A stretch of DNA of 64,000 nucleotides from Nematostella vectensis (lineage: Eukaryota > Cnidaria > Anthozoa > Actiniaria > Edwardsiidae): the NCBI RefSeq assembly GCF_932526225.1, contig NC_064039.1:8946139-9010138 (forward strand), read 5' to 3'. Positions 1 to 12,800 of the stretch are shown here, one piece after another. The notes beneath the pieces are model-generated. The model made no database searches and was not told the DNA's origin. It worked only from the letters and a program-made list of their open reading frames with translations. Each line of letters starts with the position of its first letter. Within the stretch, counting starts at the first letter, position 1. A program made the position numbers and the translations under genes.

Positions 1-1254
1 TAGCCAGGCAGGAAAGCAAGCCTTGATAAGATAAGTAACATTGTCATACAAAAGTCAAGAGCTAAGATTTCAATACAGGCTTCGACAAGCTTCAAAGGGA
101 ATGTTACAAGCTACTAAGCGCGAGCTAGCTCTCAAAGCGGTTCTCTAATCCCCGCTTTCGCGGCTCAAGGAGTGCATTTTACATTATATTCATAGTTTTA
201 CTGATTTAAAAGCCACTAATTAACAACTTTAGCTCCACAAAAATGCCAAATAGAATATCTTCTAGACTACATCCTACGTCCCCCATCCACAGGGTCTACT
301 CTTCTACTTAACGCTACCGGAATCGAACGCGGTTCTCTGTGATCGAGTGCCTTTAAATAGATATGTACAACAGATTCAATAGCATTATGCATGCATATTA
401 TAAGATTGGTATCGCCTAAACTTGGGAGACTGACCAAGTTACACCAATGGAGAGAAATGGGGGAGTCGAAGAGAGCGTCCGACTCTTGTCCCCTTCAAGG
501 TCGCGGTGCGAAGAGATCGCATCGACAACCTCTCAGACATGATGGAAGATGCAGAAATAACATGCATCCGTACTTTTACAGACCACCTTACCTCTATATC
601 ATCCATTGCGCTTGTTTCTCGCTAACCACCTTCAGTTCTTTACCGTCGTGCGCGCGAACTAGCCGCCATTACAGCCTCGATCCTACGCAATGGGCTCATC
701 CGCTGTCCATATGTGGGCTCACTGAATAGATAAAATGATGAATTTCGCAAGCGGAGTGCGTGACGTTTTTACCCTTGGGATTTCACCAAAAATACCTTGA
801 GCAACCACATACCAAATTGGCAAGTCCTGGATCACTACAGTGCAGTTAAACCTTGTTGATAACACTAGATCCATGAACTAGGCTCTTCCGAGAGTATTTT
901 TATCGGGAGGTTAACCAGATTTTGACCGTGTAACGCGATAGCTCTGTCTATTTCTGTTGGGTCTGGTTCGATTGCAATTCTTACTGCCAAATGCCTCTGG
1001 CGTTTCCTCTTGTTTTATACCGATGTCCTATTGATATTCACAGTGGATGCTTCACGTGCGCCTTCAATTTGTTTTATCCTGCTTCGTATGGCTTGTGACC
1101 TTTGAAAGCGTATCTAGATTGATCTAGACATCCCTTGGGGTCCATTGCTTCAATGCATTCATGTATGATTTCGTTGTTCCCTGTGTATTTCCGGGTACCG
1201 TGTTTTATAATTGTATGGAGAAGTGAAAGAGGAACAAACTGCTGTTGGTAGAAC
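1..1254. other. Upstream region without a supported gene
   Basis: No coding region here can be supported. The longest plus-strand open frame (391-729, 112 residues) shows no recognisable domain and low-complexity composition, so I treat it as chance. A tRNA B-box-like string lies on the minus strand near 320-340, without a matching full cloverleaf. The last few hundred bases presumably hold the promoter and 5' UTR of the LRRK2-type gene. An in-frame TAG at 1249-1251 sits just before its start codon. Confidence 0.5.
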
Positions 1255-4200
1255 ATGGATCTTCTTTACTCGAGCACTTTAGGAGGTGGGATTGCAATAG
1301 AAATTGACGAGAAATCGGAAATAACACATGAAATGGACACTGATGATTATGAGAGTTCTCAAATTATCAAACGGCAATTTGAAATCCTTCGTGCAATCAA
1401 GGAAAATCACAATGAAGAAGAAGTTGAGAGCTGCATAGACGAACTTGCAGAAATCATAGATGATTCCTCTGCCTTTGATATAAAAGTATTTGAAAACGAG
1501 AGCGCAGAGACCATTGTGTTAGATGCGATGGGTTTGTTTATCACAAACTGCGCAATTCAGAGAAATGGCTCTTTTTTCCTTTCCCATCTGATAGAAGAGA
1601 GCTCCAGATGCAGAGAAGAACTTATAAAGAAGCAAGTACACCAGTTTGTCAGCAATCTCATGTTAAACTATTCTCAAGACTACTGCATCCAGGCCATGTG
1701 TTGTAGAATCATATCTTCTATAATTGAATGTTCAGACATCAGGCTGGACCTGGTATCTTTGGGTCTGATAACAATGATTGTTATGGCCATGGAGACTTTT
1801 GAAGAACATGAGGAATTCCAGTTACCTGCTCTCCAGCTTTTGAATGATATTCTTTTGGAAGATTCTCCAGCTCAAGATGAGTTTGTTTTGCAGGGATTTC
1901 ACACTGTCATTTTGAATGTATTGAAAAGTCACAAAGATTCAGGTAAAACTGATGTGCATAATTTGTGAGATATCAATAGCTAAGTAGGCAATTTGCTGTT
2001 AGGGGAGGCATACACAACAAATACTTGAGGAAATCTTAGTGCTGGATGAATAAATGTTAATCAACAATTGAATGTCTCTATAAAAAACTAAGGGCTTAAG
2101 GGCTAAAGCTTGAAACGTCAGCGAAACTGCTCTGTTTTCACAGAGGTGTAAAACATAACATTTCAACCATGTGTTGATTTATTTCACTGAGTGGATTTAT
2201 TCCACAAGTAGTACACAGACTCTCGTTTCCTGATTGTCTGTTGTCTTTCTAGTCATGTCATACTCATTTTAAGCCATGTTGCTGAAGCCTAAAGCACAGG
2301 AAGAACAAGTAAACATGATAAATTGACCCACTTTTCATCACAATACACACTTTTTCATACTTTTCATGTGTTATGTTGCTAAGCATATGAAAAAATGAGA
2401 CAGTTAAAAGCTGGTATAAATATTTTAGGTAATACATGATTGATATTTATCCAAGCAAACATGCTATTTTTGGTGATGAACTGATCTGTAACGTGTATCA
2501 TATGTCACTACTTGAACTTAAGGTTGGTGCCTCCTAATTGGAGGGTATTTTTGTTTTCCCAAAATTAACCAAAACTGCCCAGAAGCCATTAAAATTATGT
2601 GAAAAAATATAGGGGTAACCTTGCATTTAAAGAGGTACGCATCATCAAAGTCGTTAAAATTTGCTATATCAGCAAAATCTATAATAAAATGTTTTCAGTT
2701 GAAAATTTCACATTCCAGGGTGATAATCTTGTAATCAAATCTGAAAATATAAAGAATTTCCAAAATACAATAAATGGGGTTTTTCCCAGTTGTGCTTATT
2801 TTAACAACAAAGATTTAATATAAAACATCAAGAATTGTTACAAAATTTAAAAAAGAAATGTATTAATGGGTTGGGTGCAAACTCCCCCCACCCCATCCTG
2901 GTGGGTACAATTTGCCCATAGACATTTCTGGTTGGAAATTATGGCAGCGTACATATCCATCACATACATGAACTAATCAGATAATTTTTTTTATTAAGAA
3001 GAATTGGTAATACAAACTTTGAACTTAAACTTGATACTCCACCAGACTAAGCATTGATAAGCATTGACCTAAGCTTTAAAAAATTGAAATGTAGGCTTTA
3101 TTATATCTGAAATCTTTATGGTATGCTTCATTACTGTAATGAAGTTAATCTTTTTCATGTCATTTATTATAATTTTTAGAGGCGTGTCTAGGGGCCATGG
3201 GAAATTGGTGGTTGTGACCACTATAAACAGCCCTCTTGCTAGCCATGATGCTATTCTTTGGTAAAAAAAACTCCTGTGCCATAGGAAGACAACACTTCGT
3301 CCTAAATAGGGATCACAGGACCTTATTGCCATGGCCCTTGCATGTGAAATTTTTGACATTCATAAAGGCAATTGTCTAATGGTTTACATATTTTGTCTGT
3401 TTCAGGTGAAATCACTGAGCATGGGATATTGCTTCTGGTATCCCTTTTAAAAAGCCAAAAAGCCACAACAGAGTTGCTTCATGGAGGGATTGTGACAGTT
3501 GCCATGGAAACAATGAAGACCAAGCAAGACTGTGGCAACCTTCAAGCTATTATTTGCTCATTGTTAGTTGCACTGGCAAACGATGAACTAGGACAAAGAG
3601 TAATCGTCGACCTTGGAGTATGCAATGAAATAAGAACAGTACTTCGAAGACACAGAAACCATGCCGATATCCAAAAACGAGGCCTTGAGGTCTTTGCGCT
3701 TCTCTCACCAATGATGATTAAATCTCAGGATATAAGTATGTGTTTGGTTAACGGAAAACTAACAGGCCAGTGTAAGTAACTTTGATCTAATGTACTAAAA
3801 ATTTACAGCGCAATACAACCATTACCTGGGGTAAAGTAAATTGGAGAGTGTATGACAATATCAGGTTGTTGCCTTTATTTTTATGCATCTTAACCAGTTT
3901 AATTCTCTATTTTCATTTTGAAATCCTTGGGTTGTGCTTGTTTATTTTTCTTTGCATTTAAATTTACTGCAAAAATGCAGTGCCCAAACAGCACCCTCTC
4001 GTAACTCCATGGTATTGGTATTGTGCTTGATTTGATACTTAACTTGTGATTCCTGGTGATTTGCAATGTGTGCATGTTTTAAGCTGACTATGTAATCTAT
4101 AGAAATGTAAAAGTAAATGCAATTACAATGAATGAAAATCAACATTGAATGAGATTAACGATCAAAGTTATGATTCCTATTTATGGTCCTGGCTAGCCAT

Positions 4201-6890
4201 GTATACATCTTACCGCCAGTTTGTTATTTTCTTTACTCATTTATCCCTTTATTACTCATTCTGTTATCAGTATCTGCTGACAGTCCCATGTATTAGCTGT
4301 AGTTATAAAGAACAGAATCCTGTAAATGGATTTTATTTTCTCTCTTGCTAGTTAAGTAGAGTATGTTATGTCTGATAAGCAAATACCCGACTCTTAGGCC
4401 TTATCATTCTTTACAGCTTTAGATCACTGGATGAATGACATTCTTGTTGCCATGGCAACACATGGTGACAAGCCCGACGTCCTATGCATGGCATGCTTTG
4501 CACTTTGTAAACTGATCAACAGCTACCCAGGCCAGGCTATACTGATAGGCGATGAAGCTGGTCAGATTCCTGTCCATAGCTCCATCATGGCTGCGCTAGT
4601 GCTGCACCTCGACAACTCTGAGCTCTGTCAGTGGGCGTGTCAAACGCTGGCTTGCATAATGGCACAATCTCAAAAAGTCCAGAAGGTAAACATTTGCAGT
4701 GTACAATGGGACCTTCCTATAATGGACACCCTTTCTTAAGCAGATACCTCCTTTTCTAACAAACACTTTCCAAAGTTCTGATCTTAACCTTCATCAAGTG
4801 GATGCATTTTTTTGGTCTTCAGTGAGGATGGCCATTATATTGAGGTTCCACTGTTTGAGTTTGTTTGTTGTATGAAGGTTTCACTGAGTGGGGTTGTCTG
4901 TTATATGGAAGTTTAAAGAAGTAGTCGTACCACTGAGTAAGGAAGTTTGTTAAGAAGAAAATTTCCCCGAGAGGGTGTTCATTGTATAGAAGTTCCCCTG
5001 AGTGAGGGTGTCCATTTTAGGGAGGTTCCTTATATGGAGGCCCATTATATGGCTCCACTGTACATTTTCTTATGTAGCTCATTTATAGACGCTGGTCCAC
5101 TGCTTGCATAGCTGTCAACCCAACTTGAACGGAAACCTTGTGAAATCCGGTGAAATACAGGAAATATGTGAAAAAAACCAAGAGAGCCAATGCGGGTGAA
5201 TACAGAGAATGTATGAACATTCTCACAAAAAATAGGCTCGTGATGAGGTCCAAAATCTTGTGACACCTGCCTTAAGCGGGTGAGTTGACAGCTGTGTGCT
5301 CGTAACTCCCAAGTTTTAATCTGACAACACTAATGCCCTGTGAATCCATATTTTTTACTTACCCTTGTGCCTTGCCAGGAACTGACCAGCAAAGGGGTGT
5401 ACATCTACATCATTGCATCCATGAAGAAGCACAAGAGACATGCCCAGACACAGCAATGGGCGTGTCGCGCTCTTCGCATACTCTGTACTAATGATGTGGA
5501 CTGCAAGATGAACTTAATAAAGGAAGAAGCTTTGGATAGGATCACTAAAGCCTTATTCAGGTGAATAAATTGTATACACCCTTAAACCTTTAGTCTGCTC
5601 CAACAAAGGGCTAATGCCCAAAACCTTAATGAATCTACTCTGTTTCACCGAGGTGTTTAACATACCATTCCAACCTTGAGTTGATTTCCCTGATTCCACC
5701 ACTCCAACGCTCACCCTGATACAGTTATTCAACAGATTGTCTGTAGTCCTTCTAGTTATACCTTATACAGGTTGCTTTTTGTTTACATCGTTTGTTTTGA
5801 AGCTTACATGAGGAAATCTACCTTTTTTGTTACTGCAATAATCCCATCCTCTTGCACCAACGCCCACCCACCTTGACACGTTAGGATGCAATAATTCGTG
5901 AAGGACTCCAGTTTAATTTTTGATCATTGTAATCCTGGTATTGCTAGGCTTAAGGATGACTTCGGCGTCCAGGAAGAGGCTCTAGCAGCGATTGCCTGTC
6001 TGGCTACCGATATCGAGCTGGTCCGCCACCAGTGCGCCACGGATCAGGTCCATATAAGGATCCTTGAAGGCCTGAAAGCAAAGTTCCTGGATTTTCCTTC
6101 ATTAGTCGAGGTTTCGTTAGAGGCTCTAGGTAATGAAAACGATGGTTTAAGATACTATGAAGTAGATTAAATTTCTTCTATCTGGAAAATTGTAATTGTA
6201 AGTATTAAATTTCTTCAATCTGGAAGAATTGTTTGCTTAGTATTTGTTTAACGCCAATTAGCATCGCGAGACTCTATGCGTTTCACTTAAGATTGAACTT
6301 GCACTCCCACGTCAAGCATTCATTTCATAAGCTAATTTAAGCAAGTAAGTGAGATAATTTTCAGGGGCGGATCTAGCTTTTTGCTAAATGGGAGGGGGGG
6401 GGGGTTGGCTCAGTGACAAAGGGGGGGAGGGGGTAACTTTTTTGTTACATATGGCTTTCTGGCAGCCCAAAGGGGAGGTTTAAACCCCCTAAACCCTCCC
6501 CCTAGATCCGCTACTAGTTTTGATCAAATGTTGTTTGACATTATTTAACTCCTAAATATACACTACTCTACGTTTACATGGTACCACGGGCGGGCGTTCC
6601 GAGGTGTTCTTTAACGTCATTAGAGCCCGGTTTTTGCACCTCAAAATTGATCCAACCTTGTCCCCCTTTGCTTGAAAAGCAAAACTCGTGCGACTGAGTT
6701 ATTGCGCCACTCATGCTATCGTACCCCTCTCTTTCTCTCTCGTTTCAGGTGTTTTGTCAGCTGCTGAGGAAATCCCCGAGCTCCTTATTAAAGCTAGTGC
6801 AATACCTATCATCATTAAAGCCATGGCAGCCCATTCGAAGCATGCAGCGATCCAGCAGAAAGCCTGCATACTAGCACAGATTCTGGCAAG
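1255..6890 (+). CDS. LRRK2: LRRK2 exons 1-6: N-terminal armadillo repeats
   Basis: Six short exons (1255-1942, 3406-3735, 4417-4685, 5379-5560, 5948-6129, 6749-6890) encode residues 1 to about 598. The protein is a run of alternating amphipathic helices with ARM-like spacing. An example is a segment in exon 4 reading [12 protein letters not shown]. The first 60 residues are acidic and probably flexible. Such repeats bind partner proteins, and in vertebrate LRRK2 this region binds Rab GTPases. Primary-sequence conservation is lower here than in the catalytic half, so exon ends rest on splice consensus and phase rather than on alignment. Confidence 0.85.
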
Positions 6891-9800
6891 GTATCATCTG
6901 GAAGTGCAGTCCTACAAGTAGTTGCGTAAATTCCACAGACATAACCAATAACTTTTGTCTTGTCGTAGTTTCCTATCGAATATAGCTTGTTTTTTCTTGT
7001 CGTATGTTCTCGACCAATAGCCTTTGTCTTGTAGTTTCCTGCCTAACGGGTATTGAATGTCTCGTAGGTTCTTGAATGAAACCTTGTGCCTGTCTGTGGT
7101 CACGGCCATTCTGCAAGCCATGTTCGAGTTCTCACTAGACGAGGCCGTACAGGAGGAGGCGTGTGTCGCCTTTCATGTCATTTCGCAGATCGAGCCTCAG
7201 TACAGCGAGATCCTTGTAAACCAGTGCGCCCATGAGCGGCTCTTCTTCATCCTCGAGAACTTCAGCAGTAATAGGAGGCTTGTGGACTTGGCCAGTCAGT
7301 GCTTGTGGCATCTCGGGATTCAAAGGGACCTCAAGGCCAGGATGCTGCTGTCTGCATGTGCTGGCGGGCTCCTTAAAGGCGCAACGTGTCTTATCCAGAT
7401 CGGCGCAGATGTCAATGCTGGGGAGGGCACCAATACCCCGCTATGCGCCGCATGTAAGAACAACAAGGAAGATATGGTCCAGTTCCTTCTATCGCAAGGC
7501 ATAACGGATGTCCAGACTGCGCTGATGCTGTGTCTGGAAATGAGGCACAATAACTTGGTCGGAATTCTGCTGCAGAAGCTTGGGCATGATCGTGAGGCAG
7601 GGGTGATAGCATGGGGCGGACTCAAACTTGGAGAACTAAGGCCAGAATGGCTCTCACCTGCGCTATCAGGAAGGAACTACTCCGTACCTTTAGAGTCAGC
7701 TTGGGGTGATTACCTTCGTGAGGCCGAAAACGAGTGGCACCGAAGATTGACGATCAGTAGCGACCTTACCGAGTCCGAACCGAATCCTTCTCGAAAGATT
7801 TCCGAGTCCATCACTGAGGATGAGTTGGACTGTGGTTTGGTAGCGGAGCAGAAGGGGAAAATCACCAAGACCTCCCCCTTACGATTTGATAGCCTAAGTG
7901 GCGCGGCACTACCTTACAGTCGTTACGATCCTAGAGTCGTCACTCCCTTTTCCAAGCGAGACACAGTGATTCTTCCCCGGACTGCCTCGCGAGCCTCCGA
8001 GGATAGAACACAACCGAATGCATTCGATTTCCTCCGAAGAAAATCCCGAAGTATGTTGAACCTTTCAGAACTCAGTCAATCTAGTCAAAAAGCCGGTATG
8101 GATTACAGTTTCGCGGATACTCAATTCGTGGGGGACCCGGACGACTCTTTCAAAGCCTCGTGTTTGAGGGATAGAATCAATAGTTGTGACCGACAACCCT
8201 CTAGGATAAGGGCTTCGGGCTTGTTCGAGATGCCCGATAATACGTACTTGTACTTATCCGAGACTCCAACTGGAATCAGGAGCATGGATAGCTCAAGCAC
8301 CTTGGAGGATAACATGCTAAGGAAGACATTTCCTCTCAAGAGGCGAAAAATGAGCAGGGCGTCACTGAATCAAAAGATGCTGACGAACGCCTCGGTCCGC
8401 GTGATCGATCTGTCCCGTAACGGGATAGGTGATCTACAGCCAATTGCCGATGCTGGGGAGTACCTGTTCATGCATCTGAGGAACGTAGAAAGGCTGGACC
8501 TGAGCGGCAACTTCCTCCAAGACTTCCCACCCTTACTGCACGAAGCGATGCCAAAGCTAGAACACATGAATCTCAGTCATAACGAGTTCGAGACGTTCCC
8601 GTACTGCCTTGTGAAGTGCAAACGCCTTAAGAGTTTGGACCTCTCGTACAATAAACTAACAAATTCCCCTCCCCCGCTATCGATATCTGCTTCTATCTTG
8701 CTGGAGGATCTGTCCTTAGCGCATAATGTCTTGGACTCCTTCCCCGAATGGTTAGGAGAGTTCCTGCCTGGTCTCACCAAGCTCTCTGTTGCTGGTAACA
8801 ATATCAAATCGCTGCCGTCCACCGCCCTTGCTGTGCGCAGGCTGAAAGACCTTGATATTTCACACAATCACATCGAGTCCATACCCGAGGAATTCCTGAA
8901 GGAGCTCTTTATATTGAACACTCTGAACGTGTCCCATAACTCTCTGGAGTCACTGCCCGAGTCAGTGGCCCCATTCCTTCAGAACCTGAAGATCCTAAAG
9001 ATGTCATATAACAACCTCGCGGGCAAATCAAGATTCCACATCCCTCGCTTTATTTTGATGCTCCCGAACTTGAAAGAACTTGACTTGTCAAATAACAAAC
9101 TGACGCATGTGCCCCCTCCCGAAGCCTGGACGACAAGGCAACTGAAAGAGCTCATACTTGCGCACAATAAGATCAAGAGTATCTCTCTTGAGAACAGTAC
9201 TGGTAAATGGTCGAACCTTGAACGTCTCGTTCTGAGTCACAATAACCTCAAGTGCGTACCCAGGGGAATCGGCGATCTCACCTCTCTTACCTCCTTAGAC
9301 CTCAGCTATAACCCAAGTATCTGTTTTCTCCCGGACGAGATGGGAAAGCTGTGTAATCTCTGGGACCTGCAGTTGAATGGGTTGAAGCTGGACTTGGATG
9401 ACTCAATGCAAGGGAAGTCTAAAGAGCTGATTGCGTTTTTGCACTCGAAGCTGATGAACTCTGTGCCTTACTACCGCATGAAGCTGGTCACGGTAGGAAT
9501 GGGCGGACGGGGGAAGACCACTCTGTTGAATCAGCTGCTCAAGTCTAAGGCGAGCGCACCGCACAACGAGCTTATTATAAGGGACTGGGTGAGTCTCTAG
9601 TGTAACACGGATACCTTATAAAGAGTCCTGCCCATAAACTTCGAGTTCAGGAAGTTTTGCGCGCTGTAACGGTTTTGGCTTATTGTCCACATTTGAAAGT
9701 TGTTTAATGGGATGAATATTTGTTTGCACAACGAGCTTATTATAAGGCACTGGGTGAGTCTCTAGTGTAACACGGATACCTTATAAAGAGTCCTGCCCAT

Positions 9801-12800
9801 AAACTTCGAGTTCAGGAAGTTTTGCGCGCTGTAACGGTTTTGGCTTATTGTCCACATTTGAAAGTTGTTTAATGGGACGAATATTTGTTTGCACAACGAG
9901 CTTATTATAAGGCACTGGGTGAGTCTCTAGTGTAACACGGATACCTTATAAAGAGTCCTGCCCATAAACTTTGAGTTCAGGAAGTTTTGCGCGCTGTCAC
10001 GGTTTTGGTTTATTGTGCACATTTGAAAGTTGTTTAATGGGACGAATATTTGTTTGCATGGTCCCCGTTGTTCGTATTGAACTTGCCACGATACGACCAC
10101 AATGTTATGTGGATGTCACATGGATGTTAAAAATGTCATATTACATACTATAGCGCCACATCGCCGTGTTATCAAAGCATTAGATGTTTTCCTAAATTAG
10201 TAGTTTTTAAAAAAAAAACTAGACTGCTGCTAATTGCATTATGTCATATAAGATTTTATGTCTAGCTCTGTCACGCTGCCAGATTTTGTTCTCATGTCCA
10301 TATTCGTTCTGTCTATCCCAGGCTGTGCGAGATAGTAAGGCCACATGCAAGTTCTGCCACCATCGCTCCGTCATCTACACCATCAGTACGTGGGACTACA
10401 AGGGTCGAGATGATCTCCATCACGTGTTCCAGTGCCTCATGTCCTCGCGTACGCTCTACCTAGCCGTATATGATGTCAGCAAAGGAGTCCAGGAATTTGA
10501 GAGCCTGCGGTCTTGGCTGTTGAACATCTACGCATGCGCACCTGATGCTCCTGTTATGCTAGTGGGCACTCATCTTGACAAGGTGCCTAAGGACAAGCTC
10601 AATGAGGTACGTATCTTGACAAGCTCCCTGAGGACATGCTCAATGAGGTACGTATCTTGACAAGCTCCCTGAGGACATGCTCAATGAGGTACGTATCTTG
10701 ACAAGCTCCCTGAGGACATGCTCAATGAGGTACGTATCTTGACAAGGTGCCTAAGGACATGCTCAATGAGGTACGTATCTTGACAAGGTGCCTAAGGACA
10801 AGCTCAATAAGGTACGTATCTTGACAAGCTCCCTAAGGACAAGCTCAATGAGGTACGTATCTTGACAAGCTCCCTGAGGACATGCTCAATGAGGTACGTA
10901 TCTTGACAAGGTGCCTAAGAACTTGCACAATGAGGTACGTATCTTGACAAGCTTCCTAAGGACATGCTCAATGAGGTACGTATCTCGACAAGCTCCCTAA
11001 GGACATGCTCAATGAGGTACGTATCTTGACAAGCTCGCTAAATGAGGTACGTTTCTTAAGGTCCCAATGAAGGCCCTATCGGGAATATTTGGGAGGAAAG
11101 GGACTGGTGGATATAGGTATTTGGTTTGAGCAAATCTCTACGTGGATGATCAGCCCTATGACAAACTCGTTATCTCTACTAGGTACTACAATCTATGCGA
11201 GACAAAGCCCAAAGCTTGTACAGCAGCAGTGCAGGTCTGCCCGAGATTAAAGCCCACGTGGTTCTTAACTGTACCGCGGAAACCCCTGGCATTCAAGCGC
11301 TCCGGAACCGCATTGTCAATCTCATCGTCAAGTGCAAGTGTAAGGGCCACTCCCTGCTCGGGTCACGTGTCCCTCAAGCCTTCGTCCGACTGCAGCAACT
11401 GGTACTCCAGGAGACGGCTAGTGGGAATTCTGCGCCTTTTCTCTACCGCGGGGACCTGAGGCGACTCCTACAGGATAAAGAGGATGAAGTCAGTATGTGT
11501 GATAGCGAGCTTGGCCAGGCCGTCAAGTTCCTACATGAAGCAGGTGTGTGCGCATTTTGATGCCTTTTTTTTAACAGTGTTTATCAAACGTTTTACATAT
11601 GTCCATGACAATTTTCCAACCGCTTTTGGTCGCTTATGGGGAGTGGTTACTTAACAAAGATAGCCACACACAGGCCCGTATCCAGGGGGGGGGGAGTGCA
11701 GAGGGCACACACACACACACAACGGCCCAAAGTCCACTTTTGGTTCTCAATAGACGTGCTGTTTGTAGACTATAAAGCATAAGCTATATCACTCTGGTAT
11801 GTAGCCAAATCCGACAATAAACGTTCCGTGGAGATATTGCAAATGCATAAAAAAATCCCTTTTTGTTCTTTCGGAGGTGGTTAGATTTTATCAGAGAACT
11901 CCCTCCCTCCCCCTCCCGGAAAAAATTAAGTCCATTTTTTTCGGATATTTCGCACCCCCTCCCCCCCCCCTCCCCCTCAGAAAAATCCTGGGTACGGGCC
12001 TGACACATTTTACATCCATTTTCTTGTCGTTATCCAGGAGTTCTTGTACATTACGATGACCCGGTGGCACACCTCAGCGATGTGTTCTTCGTCAAGCCCG
12101 AGTGGTTGTGTCACGTGATCTCAAGTGTCGTAACCACGGGCAATGATAAGGGCCTGGTGACTAATGGTATCTTAAAGAGAGATGATCTTCATTCCTTGTT
12201 CAAGCCGGAAGTCGGAAGTCACGCTGAACTGATGCCTCAATTACTCAGGTGAAGTGAAAAAAAAAAGCGCACTGGAATCATCTACACTTGTATCGCCGTT
12301 CCTCTGTTTATTTATATTAGATTGGGTGGCTCCAACTTAAATTAAAGATAAATAAAATAATAAATTGGAGTAGCTAATCACTCTCAATGCGGCTAAATGC
12401 TGGATTACGAGAGCGCAGATTCAGACGTGGTCGAGTTGAAGGCATGGGAAGGCCCCATACAACTCATGTCTGACCACGGATCACAGCTTGGATCAAAATT
12501 GTTGGTTTTGTGGAGGGAGGAAAACCGGAGAACCCAAACACTAACCACTCGAAGCAAAGGCGACACCAACTAATTTACTCCCGTCAGAACTGGGAATTAA
12601 ACCCAGAACCCAGTGGTGAGAGGCACAGACACAACACAGCAATGCTCTGTCATCTGCACCGACTAGGCTCCCCCGTTTCTCCAATTTGCCGACCTTTGCT
12701 CTCTCTGCAAAGACATGCCTATGCTCAGCTACTTTATTTTTCACCGAGATTTACAGCTTAACCACTTTAATGTTGACTTCCCCCACAGCGTTATTGTTTA

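Noticed and set aside
391-729. 112-residue open frame upstream of LRRK2
   Set aside because: No domain, no splice-linked partner exon, and the composition resembles non-coding sequence.
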